DNA of 5,271 nucleotides from PR03 sp964353555 (GCA_964353555.1 CAYGWM010000183.1:1-5271), one strand, 5' to 3'; numbered from the stretch's first letter, positions 1 through 5,271 are shown. Numbers and translations are program-made. Notes: generated by a model from the letters alone, not told the origin.

Positions 1-17
1 ACCCGCGAGCCGGATCC

Positions 18-1379
18 TCACTCGATGCCGAATCGGCGCATCTTCTTGTAGAGCCCTTCGCGCGTGATCCCCAGCGTGCGCGCGGTCGCCGCACGGCGGT
101 TGTCGTGCGCGTCGAGTGCACGGCGCAGCAGCCACGCTTCGAGCCGGCCGAGTTGTGCGCGCAGCGTTTCGGGTCCATCACTCTTCTGGATCTCACGCAG
201 CGGTCGCAACGTCTGCTGGAGGCGATCGGAGAGATGCCGCACGTCGATCGCCTCGCCCGATTCTGCTACCGCGAGCGCGCGATGCATCTCGTTCTCCAGT
301 TCTCGCACGTTGCCGGGCCAGCCGTGGGCGAGCAGCAGATCGGCGGCCTCGCGTGAAAGACGGCAGCCGCGCTTCTCCTCGCGTTCGCCGTGGCGACGCA
401 GGAAATGCTCGGCGAGCGGCAGCACGTCGTCTCGGCGCTCGCGCAGTGGCGGGACATCGATCCGGAATACCGCGAGGCGGTAGAAGAGATCCTCGCGGAA
501 GCGGCTGCTCGCGACTTCGGCCGTCAGCGAGCGATTGGTGGCCGCTACGACCCGCACGTCGATCTTGCGCGAACGTGCGCCCCCGAGCGGTCGCACCTCG
601 CGCTCTTGCAGCGCGCGCAACAGCTTGGCCTGTAGCGACGGCGAGGTCTCGCCGATCTCGTCGAGGAAGAGCGTGCCGCCGTCGGCCGCTTCGAAGAGGC
701 CGGGCTTGTCGCGATCCGCTCCGGTGAACGAGCCGCGCGTGTGTCCGAACAGTTCGCTCTCGAGCAGCGTGTCGGGGAACGCGGCGCAGTTCACCGCTAC
801 GAACGGAGAGCGACGGCGCGGCCCGCCCTCGTGGATCGCGCGTGCGAGCACTTCCTTGCCGGTCCCCGTCTCGCCGGTGAGCAGCACGGTGGCGCGCGAG
901 GTGCTCGCGCGCTCGATCAGCGCGATCACGTCGCGCATTGCGTGGCTTCGCGCAATCAGCACCGGCCGCTCCGGTATGGTGTTGCCGCGCCCCGGCGTCG
1001 CGTCCGCGAGGCTCTCGAAGAGCGGTGCGAGGAGCTGGTGCAGGGATTGCGCGTCGTCTTGGGTGCGCTCTCCGCGTGCGCACACCTGCGCGGCGCCCGC
1101 GCTGCGCAGCGCGAGCGCGCTGGTCGCAGTGGTCGCTGGTAGACGGACCAGCACCGGCGGGCAGACGTCGCGTCCGTCGCGGATGCGCAGCAGCGACTCG
1201 CGCGCAGCGGGCTCACTGTCGGCGTCGAGCACGACCGCGTCGAAGGCCGCGAGCGGGAGCTGCGCGGCGTCCTCGGCATCGCGCGCCCACGCGACATCCA
1301 GCAGCGGAGATTCAGCGACGGCTTCCGCGCGCAGCGCCGCGGCGCGACCAACGAAAAGAACGGAACGAATGCGGTCCAC
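18..1379 (-). CDS. Sigma-54-dependent transcriptional activator, NtrC family, with degenerate receiver domain
   Basis: This is a bacterial enhancer-binding protein that would use ATP hydrolysis to open promoters bound by RpoN (sigma-54) RNA polymerase. Numbered from the chosen GTG start (453 aa), residues ~3-125 look like a receiver domain. The AAA+ domain follows: Walker A GETGTGKE at 169-176, loop L1 GSFTGA at 216-221 (usual form GAFTGA), Walker B GGTLFLDE at 234-241, sensor I VVAATNR at 277-283, arginine-finger region RFREDLFYR from 293, and sensor II GWPGNVREL at 353-361. A Fis-type helix-turn-helix fills ~421-449. The receiver keeps the likely phospho-acceptor Asp52 (in FDAVVLD) but lacks the N-terminal acidic pair and the conserved Thr and Lys, so it may not be phosphorylated. 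The GTG at 1379 is chosen because AAGGGG lies 5 nt upstream. A longer reading from TTG at 1421 has no ribosome binding site and begins inside the sigma-54 promoter. The target genes cannot be read from the sequence. Family assignment is very secure. Confidence 0.95.
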   Translation of the reverse strand: MDRIRSVLFVGRAAALRAEAVAESPLLDVAWARDAEDAAQLPLAAFDAVVLDADSEPAARESLLRIRDGRDVCPPVLVRLPATTATSALALRSAGAAQVCARGERTQDDAQSLHQLLAPLFESLADATPGRGNTIPERPVLIARSHAMRDVIALIERASTSRATVLLTGETGTGKEVLARAIHEGGPRRRSPFVAVNCAAFPDTLLESELFGHTRGSFTGADRDKPGLFEAADGGTLFLDEIGETSPSLQAKLLRALQEREVRPLGGARSRKIDVRVVAATNRSLTAEVASSRFREDLFYRLAVFRIDVPPLRERRDDVLPLAEHFLRRHGEREEKRGCRLSREAADLLLAHGWPGNVRELENEMHRALAVAESGEAIDVRHLSDRLQQTLRPLREIQKSDGPETLRAQLGRLEAWLLRRALDAHDNRRAATARTLGITREGLYKKMRRFGIE

Positions 1380-1384
1380 GACAT

Positions 1385-1390
1385 CCCCTT
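1385..1390 (-). promoter_or_regulatory. Ribosome binding site of the sigma-54 activator gene
   Basis: On the minus strand AAGGGG is followed by a 5-nt spacer and then GTG at 1379. This decides the start codon: the upstream TTG at 1421 has no purine-rich element before it. Confidence 0.7.
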
Positions 1391-1416
1391 GTTGCCCCCC
1401 GGCGAAGTCGGGAGAG

Positions 1417-1432
1417 AGCAAGGGACGTGCCG
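1417..1432 (-). promoter_or_regulatory. Sigma-54 (RpoN) -24/-12 promoter of the activator gene
   Basis: The minus strand reads CGGCACG-TCCC-TTGCT, against the consensus TGGCACG-N4-TTGCW. Eleven of the 12 defined positions match, and the GG (1431-1430) and GC (1419-1418) doublets have the required 10-nt separation. Transcription would start near 1406, giving a leader of about 27 nt that contains the AAGGGG ribosome binding site before GTG 1379. Because the downstream gene is itself a sigma-54 activator, positive autoregulation is an obvious inference, but the activator acting here is not known. Confidence 0.72.
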
Positions 1433-1503
1433 GTGTGGCGTTCTCCGCAAGCAGCCGCCCGACGTGCAGCGAGCGCTCCGCTGACTCGTATTGGCGCGGC
1501 TGG

Positions 1504-1521
1504 TTGCTCCGGCCGGTGCGA
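1504..1521. promoter_or_regulatory. Imperfect dyad, possible upstream activator site
   Basis: TTGCTCC-GGCC-GGTGCGA is an imperfect inverted repeat with 5 of 7 arm pairs around a self-complementary centre. It is centred about 107 bp upstream of the predicted sigma-54 transcription start, within the usual range for enhancer sites of NtrC-family proteins. Short dyads are common in GC-rich DNA, so this is only a candidate. Confidence 0.25.
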
Positions 1522-1552
1522 GATCATCAGGTCGGTAGCCGCATTCGGTCGC

Positions 1553-1574
1553 CGGCGGTCGCGATCGGCCGCCG
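1553..1574. other. GC-rich inverted repeat downstream of the FG-GAP gene: weak terminator or activator site
   Basis: Nine-base arms (1553-1561 and 1566-1574) with one mismatch enclose a 4-nt loop. The hairpin begins 13 nt after the stop codon of the FG-GAP protein gene, which suits a transcript end, but no T-run follows on the minus strand. It is also centred about 158 bp upstream of the predicted sigma-54 start and about 51 bp from the dyad at 1504-1521, so it could equally be an enhancer site. The rest of the 1380-1587 spacer shows no gene. Confidence 0.3.
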
Positions 1575-1587
1575 CTTGTGGCCGCGA

Positions 1588-3407
1588 CTACGCGCGGGAG
1601 CGTCGCCGCGCGAGCGCCGCGAGTGCGCCGAGCGCAGCGGCTGCCGTCGCGGCTACGGTCGGCTCCGGCGCGGTGCGCTGCAGATTGCCGCGCCCGGTCG
1701 GCCAGAGCAGCCGATCGGCGCGCGAGCCCGGGATCTCGTAGACGACGAGGCCGCTATTGCTGGTTCCGACCGCGACTTCGACGTTGGGATCGCCGTCGAG
1801 ATTGGCGAGCGTTGGCGCGCCGAGCGCGCCGTCCCAGTCCTGGCTGGAACGCGGCAGCGCGACACGCGNNNNNNNNNNNNNNNNNNNNNNNNNNNNNNNN
1901 NNNNNNNNNNNNNNNNNNNNNNNNNNNNNNNNNNNNNNNNNNNNNNNNNNNNNNNNNNNNNNNNNNNNGGCGCGCCGAGCGCGCCGTCCCAGTCCTGGCT
2001 GGAACGCGGCAGCGCGACACGCGACAGCTCGATGCCAGACGCAGTGACGATCAACAGGTCGCCACCCTGCTTGCTGCCCTTCGCGGTCCAGGTGGTGAAC
2101 ACCACTTCGGCCTGGCCGTCGCCGTCGAGGTCGGCCACGACCGGCTCGGACGCGAAGCGCTTCGCGGTGGGACCGCCGTGTACGACGAACGGCCAGGCGC
2201 CGCGTTCCGTCTTGTCCGCGACCCAGAATGCGTGCACGCGGCCGTCGTACGAGGCGTAGAGGATTTCCTTGACACCGTCGCCGTCGAGATCGGCCAGTAC
2301 CGGGTTCGCTTCGGCGGATTCGATCACGTCGTAGTCGATCGAGAGCGGCGCTGCGTTGTCATCGGGAACGGGCAGGGCGGTCCAGTCGAAGCCTCCGCCC
2401 GGTGCCCAGCGCGTGCGGTCGGCATTGAAGACCATCGGCACCTGGAAGAGCTGCTGATAGTCGCCAGTGCGGCAGTCGTAGAAGGAACCGACGACGACGA
2501 TCTCGTTGCTGCCGTCCCCGTCGAGATCGCCGATCGCGGGCGGCGCATCGGCGAAGTTGGGTCGCGCTTCCAGCGGCGGGACGCCGGCGGCGCAGTTCGC
2601 GTAGCCGCGCAGGTCGACCGCGTGGTCGTAGTGCACGCCGACCTCGCTCCAGTTCTCGTTTGCACCGTAGATCGGATTCGCGGGAAGCGGCGTGCCGTCG
2701 TCGTCGAACGCGGCGAGGTGGTGCACGTCGCTCGATGCAGCGACCTCGAGATCACCGTCGCCGTCGAGATCGCCGACCGCGAGGTTCTGGTTGTATGCGC
2801 CCCATGCGGAACCGGGATCGAGCGGAGTGAGGCGCGGCCATCCCGCGCGCGTGGCGCCGTTCGATTCGAGCACCGTCCACGTCTCGTCGCCGCCGGGGCT
2901 CGCGCGCGCGGTCAGGATCTCGAATGCGCCGTCGGCATCGAGATCGGCGACGGCGAGCGTGCGCATCTCGGAGGTGCCGAACACCGATCGCGGCCAGCCC
3001 GGCTCGATCATGCCCGCCGCGTCGAGCACCGAGAGCTTGTCGCCCTGTACGACGACGACCTCGCGCGCGCCGTCGCCGCCGAGGTCCGCGACGGCAACGC
3101 CGGGCCACATCCGGCTGGCTCCGCCTTGCGGCGCGTAGCTCCATTCGATCACACCAGTGTCGCCACGCACCGACAGCAGCGTGTAGCCACCCCACAGCAC
3201 GTCGACGACACCGTCGCGGTCGACGTCGCTGACGGCGGGCGAGGCGTACCAGCCCGTCTCGCAGTAGCTCGCAGGACAGCGCTGCCACTGGAAGACCGGC
3301 GTGCCGAGCGCCGCTGCGGACGCGTGCGCGAAGAGCAGCAGCCTGAAGAGCAGTGCGCTGCGCAGGGAGTTCCGGATCGTGGAACGCAACGGCGATCGTC
3401 GTGTCAT
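1588..3407 (-). CDS. Secreted FG-GAP/VCBS repeat beta-propeller protein with PEP-CTERM sorting signal, split by an assembly gap
   Basis: This is a secreted protein with repeated calcium-binding FG-GAP/VCBS motifs and no visible catalytic domain. ATG 3407 is preceded by GAGG 6 nt upstream. Residues 1-31 form a signal peptide: Arg-rich start, hydrophobic stretch with LLLF, and AHASA before the likely cut. Eight repeats carry DxDxDG-type loops beginning at residues 61, 108, 155, 213, 294, 373, 426 and 484, typically DLDGDGxxE. The last is degenerate (NLDGDPNVE). Cys44, Cys49, Cys272 and Cys312 could form disulfides outside the cytoplasm. The coding sequence runs into 100 Ns. Merging the identical 55-bp flanks removes 155 bp, restores the frame and gives 554 aa ending at TAG 1588-1590. 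The tail has PEP at 529-531, an Ala/Leu-rich helix at ~532-548 and then RRRSRA, the three-part PEP-CTERM pattern recognised by exosortase. Substrate and role are unknown; a surface or matrix protein is likely. Confidence 0.87.
1814..1868. repeat. 55-bp direct repeat, copy 1 (end of left contig)
   Basis: These 55 bases are identical to 1969-2023 and abut the N run. They encode part of the last FG-GAP repeat (from ..ALPRSSQDWDG.. to the Ala before PTLANLDGD). The exact match at both contig ends, with an odd length typical of a de Bruijn k-mer, points to an unmerged overlap rather than a biological repeat. Confidence 0.9.
1869..1968. other. Assembly gap of exactly 100 Ns
   Basis: The run is exactly 100 Ns, a common placeholder for a gap of unknown size. 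It lies inside the FG-GAP protein gene and breaks its reading frame. The flanking duplicated 55 bp suggests that no sequence is missing. Confidence 0.97.
1969..2023. repeat. 55-bp direct repeat, copy 2 (start of right contig)
   Basis: This copy is identical base for base to 1814-1868. Continuity of the protein frame across the join, when one copy and the Ns are removed, supports treating both copies as one locus. Confidence 0.9.
2105..3235 (-). repeat. Degenerate tandem DNA repeats encoding the FG-GAP calcium loops
   Basis: Variants of the plus-strand phrase CCGTCGCCGTCGAGATCGGC recur near 2116, 2276, 2512, 2755, 2931, 3071 and 3211, and a partial one near 1791. Each is the complement of an Asp-Leu-Asp-Gly-Asp-Gly coding block in the beta-propeller gene. 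The spacing is irregular (about 140 to 245 bp), matching protein repeat length rather than a nucleotide array. Such near-repeats could confuse short-read assembly in this gene. Confidence 0.7.
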
Positions 3408-3411
3408 CGGA

Positions 3412-3417
3412 TTCCTC
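3412..3417 (-). promoter_or_regulatory. Ribosome binding site of the FG-GAP/PEP-CTERM gene
   Basis: The minus strand reads GAGGAA, with GAGG 6 nt before ATG 3407. It selects this Met, which is directly followed by a good signal peptide, over in-frame upstream Met codons that lie within the divergent IclR gene and its promoter. Confidence 0.7.
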
Positions 3418-3461
3418 GCTTCCCGGGGCCTATCGGCTGTCGCGAGCCTTCCCTCCATGCC

Positions 3462-3491
3462 TTGCCGATGCCGGTCGCTTGCGGATATGTT
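3462..3491 (+). promoter_or_regulatory. Candidate sigma-70-type promoter of the IclR gene, possibly giving a leaderless mRNA
   Basis: TTGCCG (3462-3467) and TATGTT (3486-3491) are separated by 18 bp, each matching the consensus hexamer at 4 of 6 positions. The predicted transcription start, about 7 nt after the -10 box, falls on the ATG at 3498. No Shine-Dalgarno sequence precedes that ATG at a normal distance, which agrees with leaderless translation. The boxes are modest, so this is tentative. Confidence 0.35.
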
Positions 3492-3496
3492 CCGCA
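3480..3496. promoter_or_regulatory. Candidate IclR-family operator in the divergent spacer
   Basis: TGCGGA-TATGT-TCCGCA is a perfect 6-bp inverted repeat with a 5-nt centre. Its size and its GGA/TCC half-sites resemble the E. coli IclR operator (TGGAAATNATTTCCA). It overlaps the candidate -10 box of the IclR gene, which suits autorepression, and lies about 80 bp upstream of the divergent FG-GAP gene start. A second, looser dyad follows: TGTTCCGCATATG (3488-3500) with CATATTGTGGAACA (3513-3526). Confidence 0.45.
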
Positions 3497-3497
3497 T

Positions 3498-4295
3498 ATG
3501 AGTTTTACGTCCCATATTGTGGAACACACGAGCAACGCGGGCGAGGCCGCGCTCGACGCCACCTCGAGCGTCGAGAAGGCGCTCGACGTGCTGTTCCACG
3601 TGAGCGCCGCGGGCAGCGCCGGCGTTTCGGAGATTGCGCGCGCGCTCACGCTGCCGAAGTCGACGACGCACCGGCTGCTCGCCGCGCTCGGCCGCCGCGG
3701 GCTGGTCGAGCGCGACGCGGGCGGCCGCTATCGGCCCGGCGTGCGACTGCTTGCGCTCGGACTCGGCGTGCTCGAGCGCGAGCCGATCGTCGCCGCCGCG
3801 CGACCCGTGCTCGAAGCCGAGGCGGAAGCGATCGGTGAAACCATCTTCCTCGCCGCCGCGCGTGCAGGTCGCATCGTCGTGCTCGACAAGGCCGAGGGCA
3901 CCGGCTTCCTGCGCGCGGCGCCGCGCGTCGGTTCCGAGGTGCCCGTGCACGCGACCGCCGTGGGCAAGCTCTATCTCGCCTTTGCACCCGAGGCCGTGTC
4001 GCTGCCGAAGGGCGCGTTCCCGCGCTTCACGAACAGCACGCCGACGTCGCTGCGCGCGCTCGAGCGCGAAGTTGCGAAGGCGCGGCGGCGCGGTTTTGCG
4101 GAGAACCGTGAGCAGTGGGTGGCGGGGCTCGCGGTGGTCGCGGCCCCGGTGCTCGCGGGGGGACGCATGCAGGCGACGGTTGCGGTCGCGGCACCGTCCG
4201 TGCGGTTGTCGGCGGCCAAGACGGAAGCACTCGCCCGACGGCTGCTCGCTGCGGCCGCGCGCATCTCGGCGACGTTGGAAGGGAGAAGGGCATGA
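3498..4295 (+). CDS. IclR-family transcriptional regulator
   Basis: This is a cytoplasmic DNA-binding regulator of 265 aa, a normal length for the family, probably acting as a ligand-responsive dimer or tetramer. The winged HTH spans about residues 23-87: it opens with SVEKALDVL, has the recognition helix PKSTTHRLLAALGRRG at 53-68, and has the wing around GGRYRPGVR. The ligand-binding domain follows, with the typical segment VPVHATAVGKLYLAF at 148-162 and GFAENREQWVAGLAVVAAPV at 199-218. The ATG at 3498 gives the usual short N-terminal extension. An ATG at 3468 also lacks a ribosome binding site, and much longer upstream readings run through the antisense FG-GAP gene. The stop codon overlaps the aminotransferase ATG (ATGA, 4292-4295), so the two are co-translated. 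The effector is unknown; an amino-acid or keto-acid related ligand is inferred from the partner gene. The family also includes activators, so repression is not certain. Confidence 0.93.
   Translation: MSFTSHIVEHTSNAGEAALDATSSVEKALDVLFHVSAAGSAGVSEIARALTLPKSTTHRLLAALGRRGLVERDAGGRYRPGVRLLALGLGVLEREPIVAAARPVLEAEAEAIGETIFLAAARAGRIVVLDKAEGTGFLRAAPRVGSEVPVHATAVGKLYLAFAPEAVSLPKGAFPRFTNSTPTSLRALEREVAKARRRGFAENREQWVAGLAVVAAPVLAGGRMQATVAVAAPSVRLSAAKTEALARRLLAAAARISATLEGRRA
4280..4285 (+). promoter_or_regulatory. Ribosome binding site of the aminotransferase gene, inside the IclR coding end
   Basis: AGGGAG lies 6 nt before ATG 4292, within a purine-rich stretch (4277-4290) at the end of the IclR gene. 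It supports both the chosen start and translational coupling through the 4-bp overlap. Confidence 0.65.
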
Positions 4296-5158
4296 AGGTC
4301 TGGATCGACGGCAGGGTCGTGGATGCGTCCGAAGCGCGTGTCTCCGTACTGGATCACGGGCTGCTCTACGGCGACGGAATTTTCGAGGGCATCCGCGCCT
4401 ATGCGCGCGGTGTATTCCGGCTCGACGATCACCTCGCGCGGCTCGTCACGTCGGCGAAAGCGATCGACCTCACGCTGCCGGTCTCGGTCGACGCAATCCG
4501 CAACATCGTGCTCGACACGCTGCGCGCACTCGGTCGCGATGACGCGTACGTGCGTCTGGTCGTCACGCGCGGCGAGGGCGCGCTCGGCGTCGATCCCACC
4601 ACGTGTCCGACGCCGCGGCTCTTCTGCCTCGCCGCCGAAGCGCAGATCTATCCGCCCGAAAAGCTCGCACTGGGACTCGAAATGGTAACGGTGAGCTGGC
4701 GGCGTCCCGCGCTCGACGCGCTCGATCCGCGCGTGAAGAGCCTCAACTACCTGAACAACGCGATGGCGAAGCTCGAAGCGCGCCGGCAGGGCGCCGACGA
4801 GGCGCTGATCCTGAACACCGGCGGAACGATCGCGGAGGCCAGCGTCGCGAACGTGTTCGTGCTGCGCGGCCGCTCGCTCGCGACGCCGCCGCCGACCGAC
4901 GGCGCGCTCGACGGCGTGACGCGCCGGAGCGTGTTCGAGCTGGCGCCCGGTCTTGGCTTCACGGCCAGCGAACGATCGCTGTCGCGCGTCGACCTGCTCG
5001 GCGCCGACGAGGTGTTCCTGACCGGCACCGGCGCCGGCATCGTGCCGGTGCGCTCGCTCGACGGCCAGACGATCGGCGCTGGCGAACCGGGTCCCGGCTT
5101 CGCGAAGATCCGCGCGGCCTTCCTCGCGATGACGAAGACGCACGGCGTGCCGTTCTGA
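4292..5158 (+). CDS. ilvE: Class IV PLP-dependent aminotransferase, probable branched-chain amino acid aminotransferase
   Basis: The likely reaction is reversible transfer of the amino group between Leu, Ile or Val and 2-oxoglutarate, the last step of branched-chain amino acid synthesis and the first of their breakdown, in the cytoplasm. The protein has 288 aa, near the usual fold-type IV length. Visible motifs are DHGLLYGDGIFEGIRAY at 21-37 (substrate-binding region), VTRGEGALGVDP at 91-102, the PLP-binding Lys149 in KSLNYLNN, Glu182 in GGTIAEASVANVF (contacts the PLP ring nitrogen), LDGVTRR at 206-212, and the phosphate-binding loop LTGTGAGIVPV at 243-253. FEGIRAY and the C-terminal GEPGPGFAKIRAAF favour IlvE over D-amino acid transaminase (DatA) or aminodeoxychorismate lyase (PabC), but substrate cannot be fixed by sequence within this family. 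Its ATG sits in the stop region of the IclR gene, making a two-gene unit. Confidence 0.93.
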   Translation: MKVWIDGRVVDASEARVSVLDHGLLYGDGIFEGIRAYARGVFRLDDHLARLVTSAKAIDLTLPVSVDAIRNIVLDTLRALGRDDAYVRLVVTRGEGALGVDPTTCPTPRLFCLAAEAQIYPPEKLALGLEMVTVSWRRPALDALDPRVKSLNYLNNAMAKLEARRQGADEALILNTGGTIAEASVANVFVLRGRSLATPPPTDGALDGVTRRSVFELAPGLGFTASERSLSRVDLLGADEVFLTGTGAGIVPVRSLDGQTIGAGEPGPGFAKIRAAFLAMTKTHGVPF

Positions 5159-5159
5159 T

Positions 5160-5180
5160 CGCAGCGAGGCTAGCGTTGCG
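5160..5180 (+). terminator. Possible weak terminator hairpin after the aminotransferase gene
   Basis: A 7-bp stem (5160-5166 with 5174-5180, one G-U pair) with a 7-nt loop begins 2 nt after the stop codon. A second 5-bp stem lies at 5189-5193 with 5200-5204. Neither is followed by a proper T-run, so termination is likely only if weak or Rho-assisted. Confidence 0.3.
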
Positions 5181-5211
5181 TTGGTCACGCGGCAGGAGCG
5201 CCGCTTGATCG

Positions 5212-5271
5212 CTACGGCATCAACCGCGTCGCGCGGAACGCGCCGCCGCGGAAGCCGTCGCCATCGCGCGT
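5212..5271 (-). CDS. Possible C-terminal end of a convergent gene, partial
   Basis: The minus strand is open from the window edge to a TAG at 5214-5212 and encodes the 19 residues TRDGDGFRGGAFRATRLMP. Almost every codon ends in G or C, as in the neighbouring genes, and the stop lies 53 bp from the aminotransferase stop, a normal convergent spacing. The plus strand here has no start codon in its most gene-like frame. I do not recognise the family, and 19 residues are too few to prove a gene. Confidence 0.35.
   Translation of the reverse strand, partial: TRDGDGFRGGAFRATRLMP

Noticed and set aside
1380..1421. Extended N-terminus of the sigma-54 activator from TTG 1421
   Set aside because: No ribosome binding site precedes it and the TTG belongs to the -12 element of the promoter. 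GTG 1379 has AAGGGG at good spacing.
1814..2023. 55-bp pair as a biological direct repeat such as a target-site duplication or attachment site
   Set aside because: The copies sit exactly at the edges of a placeholder gap, and merging them restores a protein frame. An unmerged contig overlap explains this better.
535..2259. Plus-strand long frame over the activator gene and gap
   Set aside because: It is Ser/Arg-rich low-complexity translation, antisense to a clear AAA+ protein and extended artificially through the Ns.
3457..3472. Sigma-54-like element upstream of the FG-GAP gene (minus strand CGGCATC-GGCA-AGGCA)
   Set aside because: GG-N10-GC spacing is present, but only about 7 of 12 consensus positions match, which is not convincing in GC-rich DNA.
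1578..3497. Very long plus-strand frame joined to the IclR protein
   Set aside because: It crosses the N gap and is antisense to the FG-GAP gene. The translation is Arg/Val-rich without domains until residue 1 of the IclR protein; it is a GC-rich shadow.
3971..5188. Minus-strand frame of about 400 codons antisense to the IclR and aminotransferase genes
   Set aside because: Both genes beneath it have full family motifs, while this frame has none and no ribosome binding site. It is a mirror of their codon bias.
1..5271. CRISPR array, tRNA, rRNA, insertion sequence or riboswitch
   Set aside because: No regularly spaced repeats, cloverleaf-like elements, transposase motifs or long structured leader were seen on either strand.

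Overview
The window is high-GC DNA from a Gram-negative bacterium. The supporting signs are a sigma-54-dependent activator, a secreted protein with a PEP-CTERM sorting signal (a feature of Gram-negative exosortase systems), and strong G/C preference at third codon positions. A deltaproteobacterial-type lineage (Myxococcota or Binatota-like) is plausible but not proven. A run of 100 Ns flanked by two identical 55-bp sequences marks a draft, probably metagenomic, scaffold.

Layout. (1) 18-1379, minus strand: a bacterial enhancer-binding protein of the NtrC family, with a degenerate receiver domain, AAA+ domain and Fis-type HTH. (2) 1380-1587: a gene-free spacer with a very good sigma-54 promoter, a clear ribosome binding site and GC-rich dyads. 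(3) 1588-3407, minus strand: a secreted FG-GAP/VCBS beta-propeller protein interrupted by the N gap. If the duplicated 55 bp and the Ns are collapsed, the frame is restored to a 554-residue protein ending in a PEP-CTERM signal. Read literally, the sequence hides this C-terminus in the wrong frame. (4) 3408-3497: a 90-bp divergent spacer with a candidate IclR-type operator and promoter. (5) 3498-4295, plus strand: an IclR-family regulator. (6) 4292-5158, plus strand: a class IV PLP aminotransferase, most likely branched-chain (IlvE), overlapping the IclR gene by 4 bp. (7) 5159-5271: short hairpins and the possible end of a convergent minus-strand gene.

Working together. The IclR and aminotransferase genes form a translationally coupled pair, so the regulator probably responds to amino-acid or keto-acid metabolism. 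The sigma-54 activator has its own sigma-54-type promoter and lies next to a PEP-CTERM protein. This recalls the RpoN/PrsK/PrsR control of PEP-CTERM genes known in other bacteria, but that link is inferred from position and family only. No mobile element, CRISPR array, tRNA or rRNA is visible.
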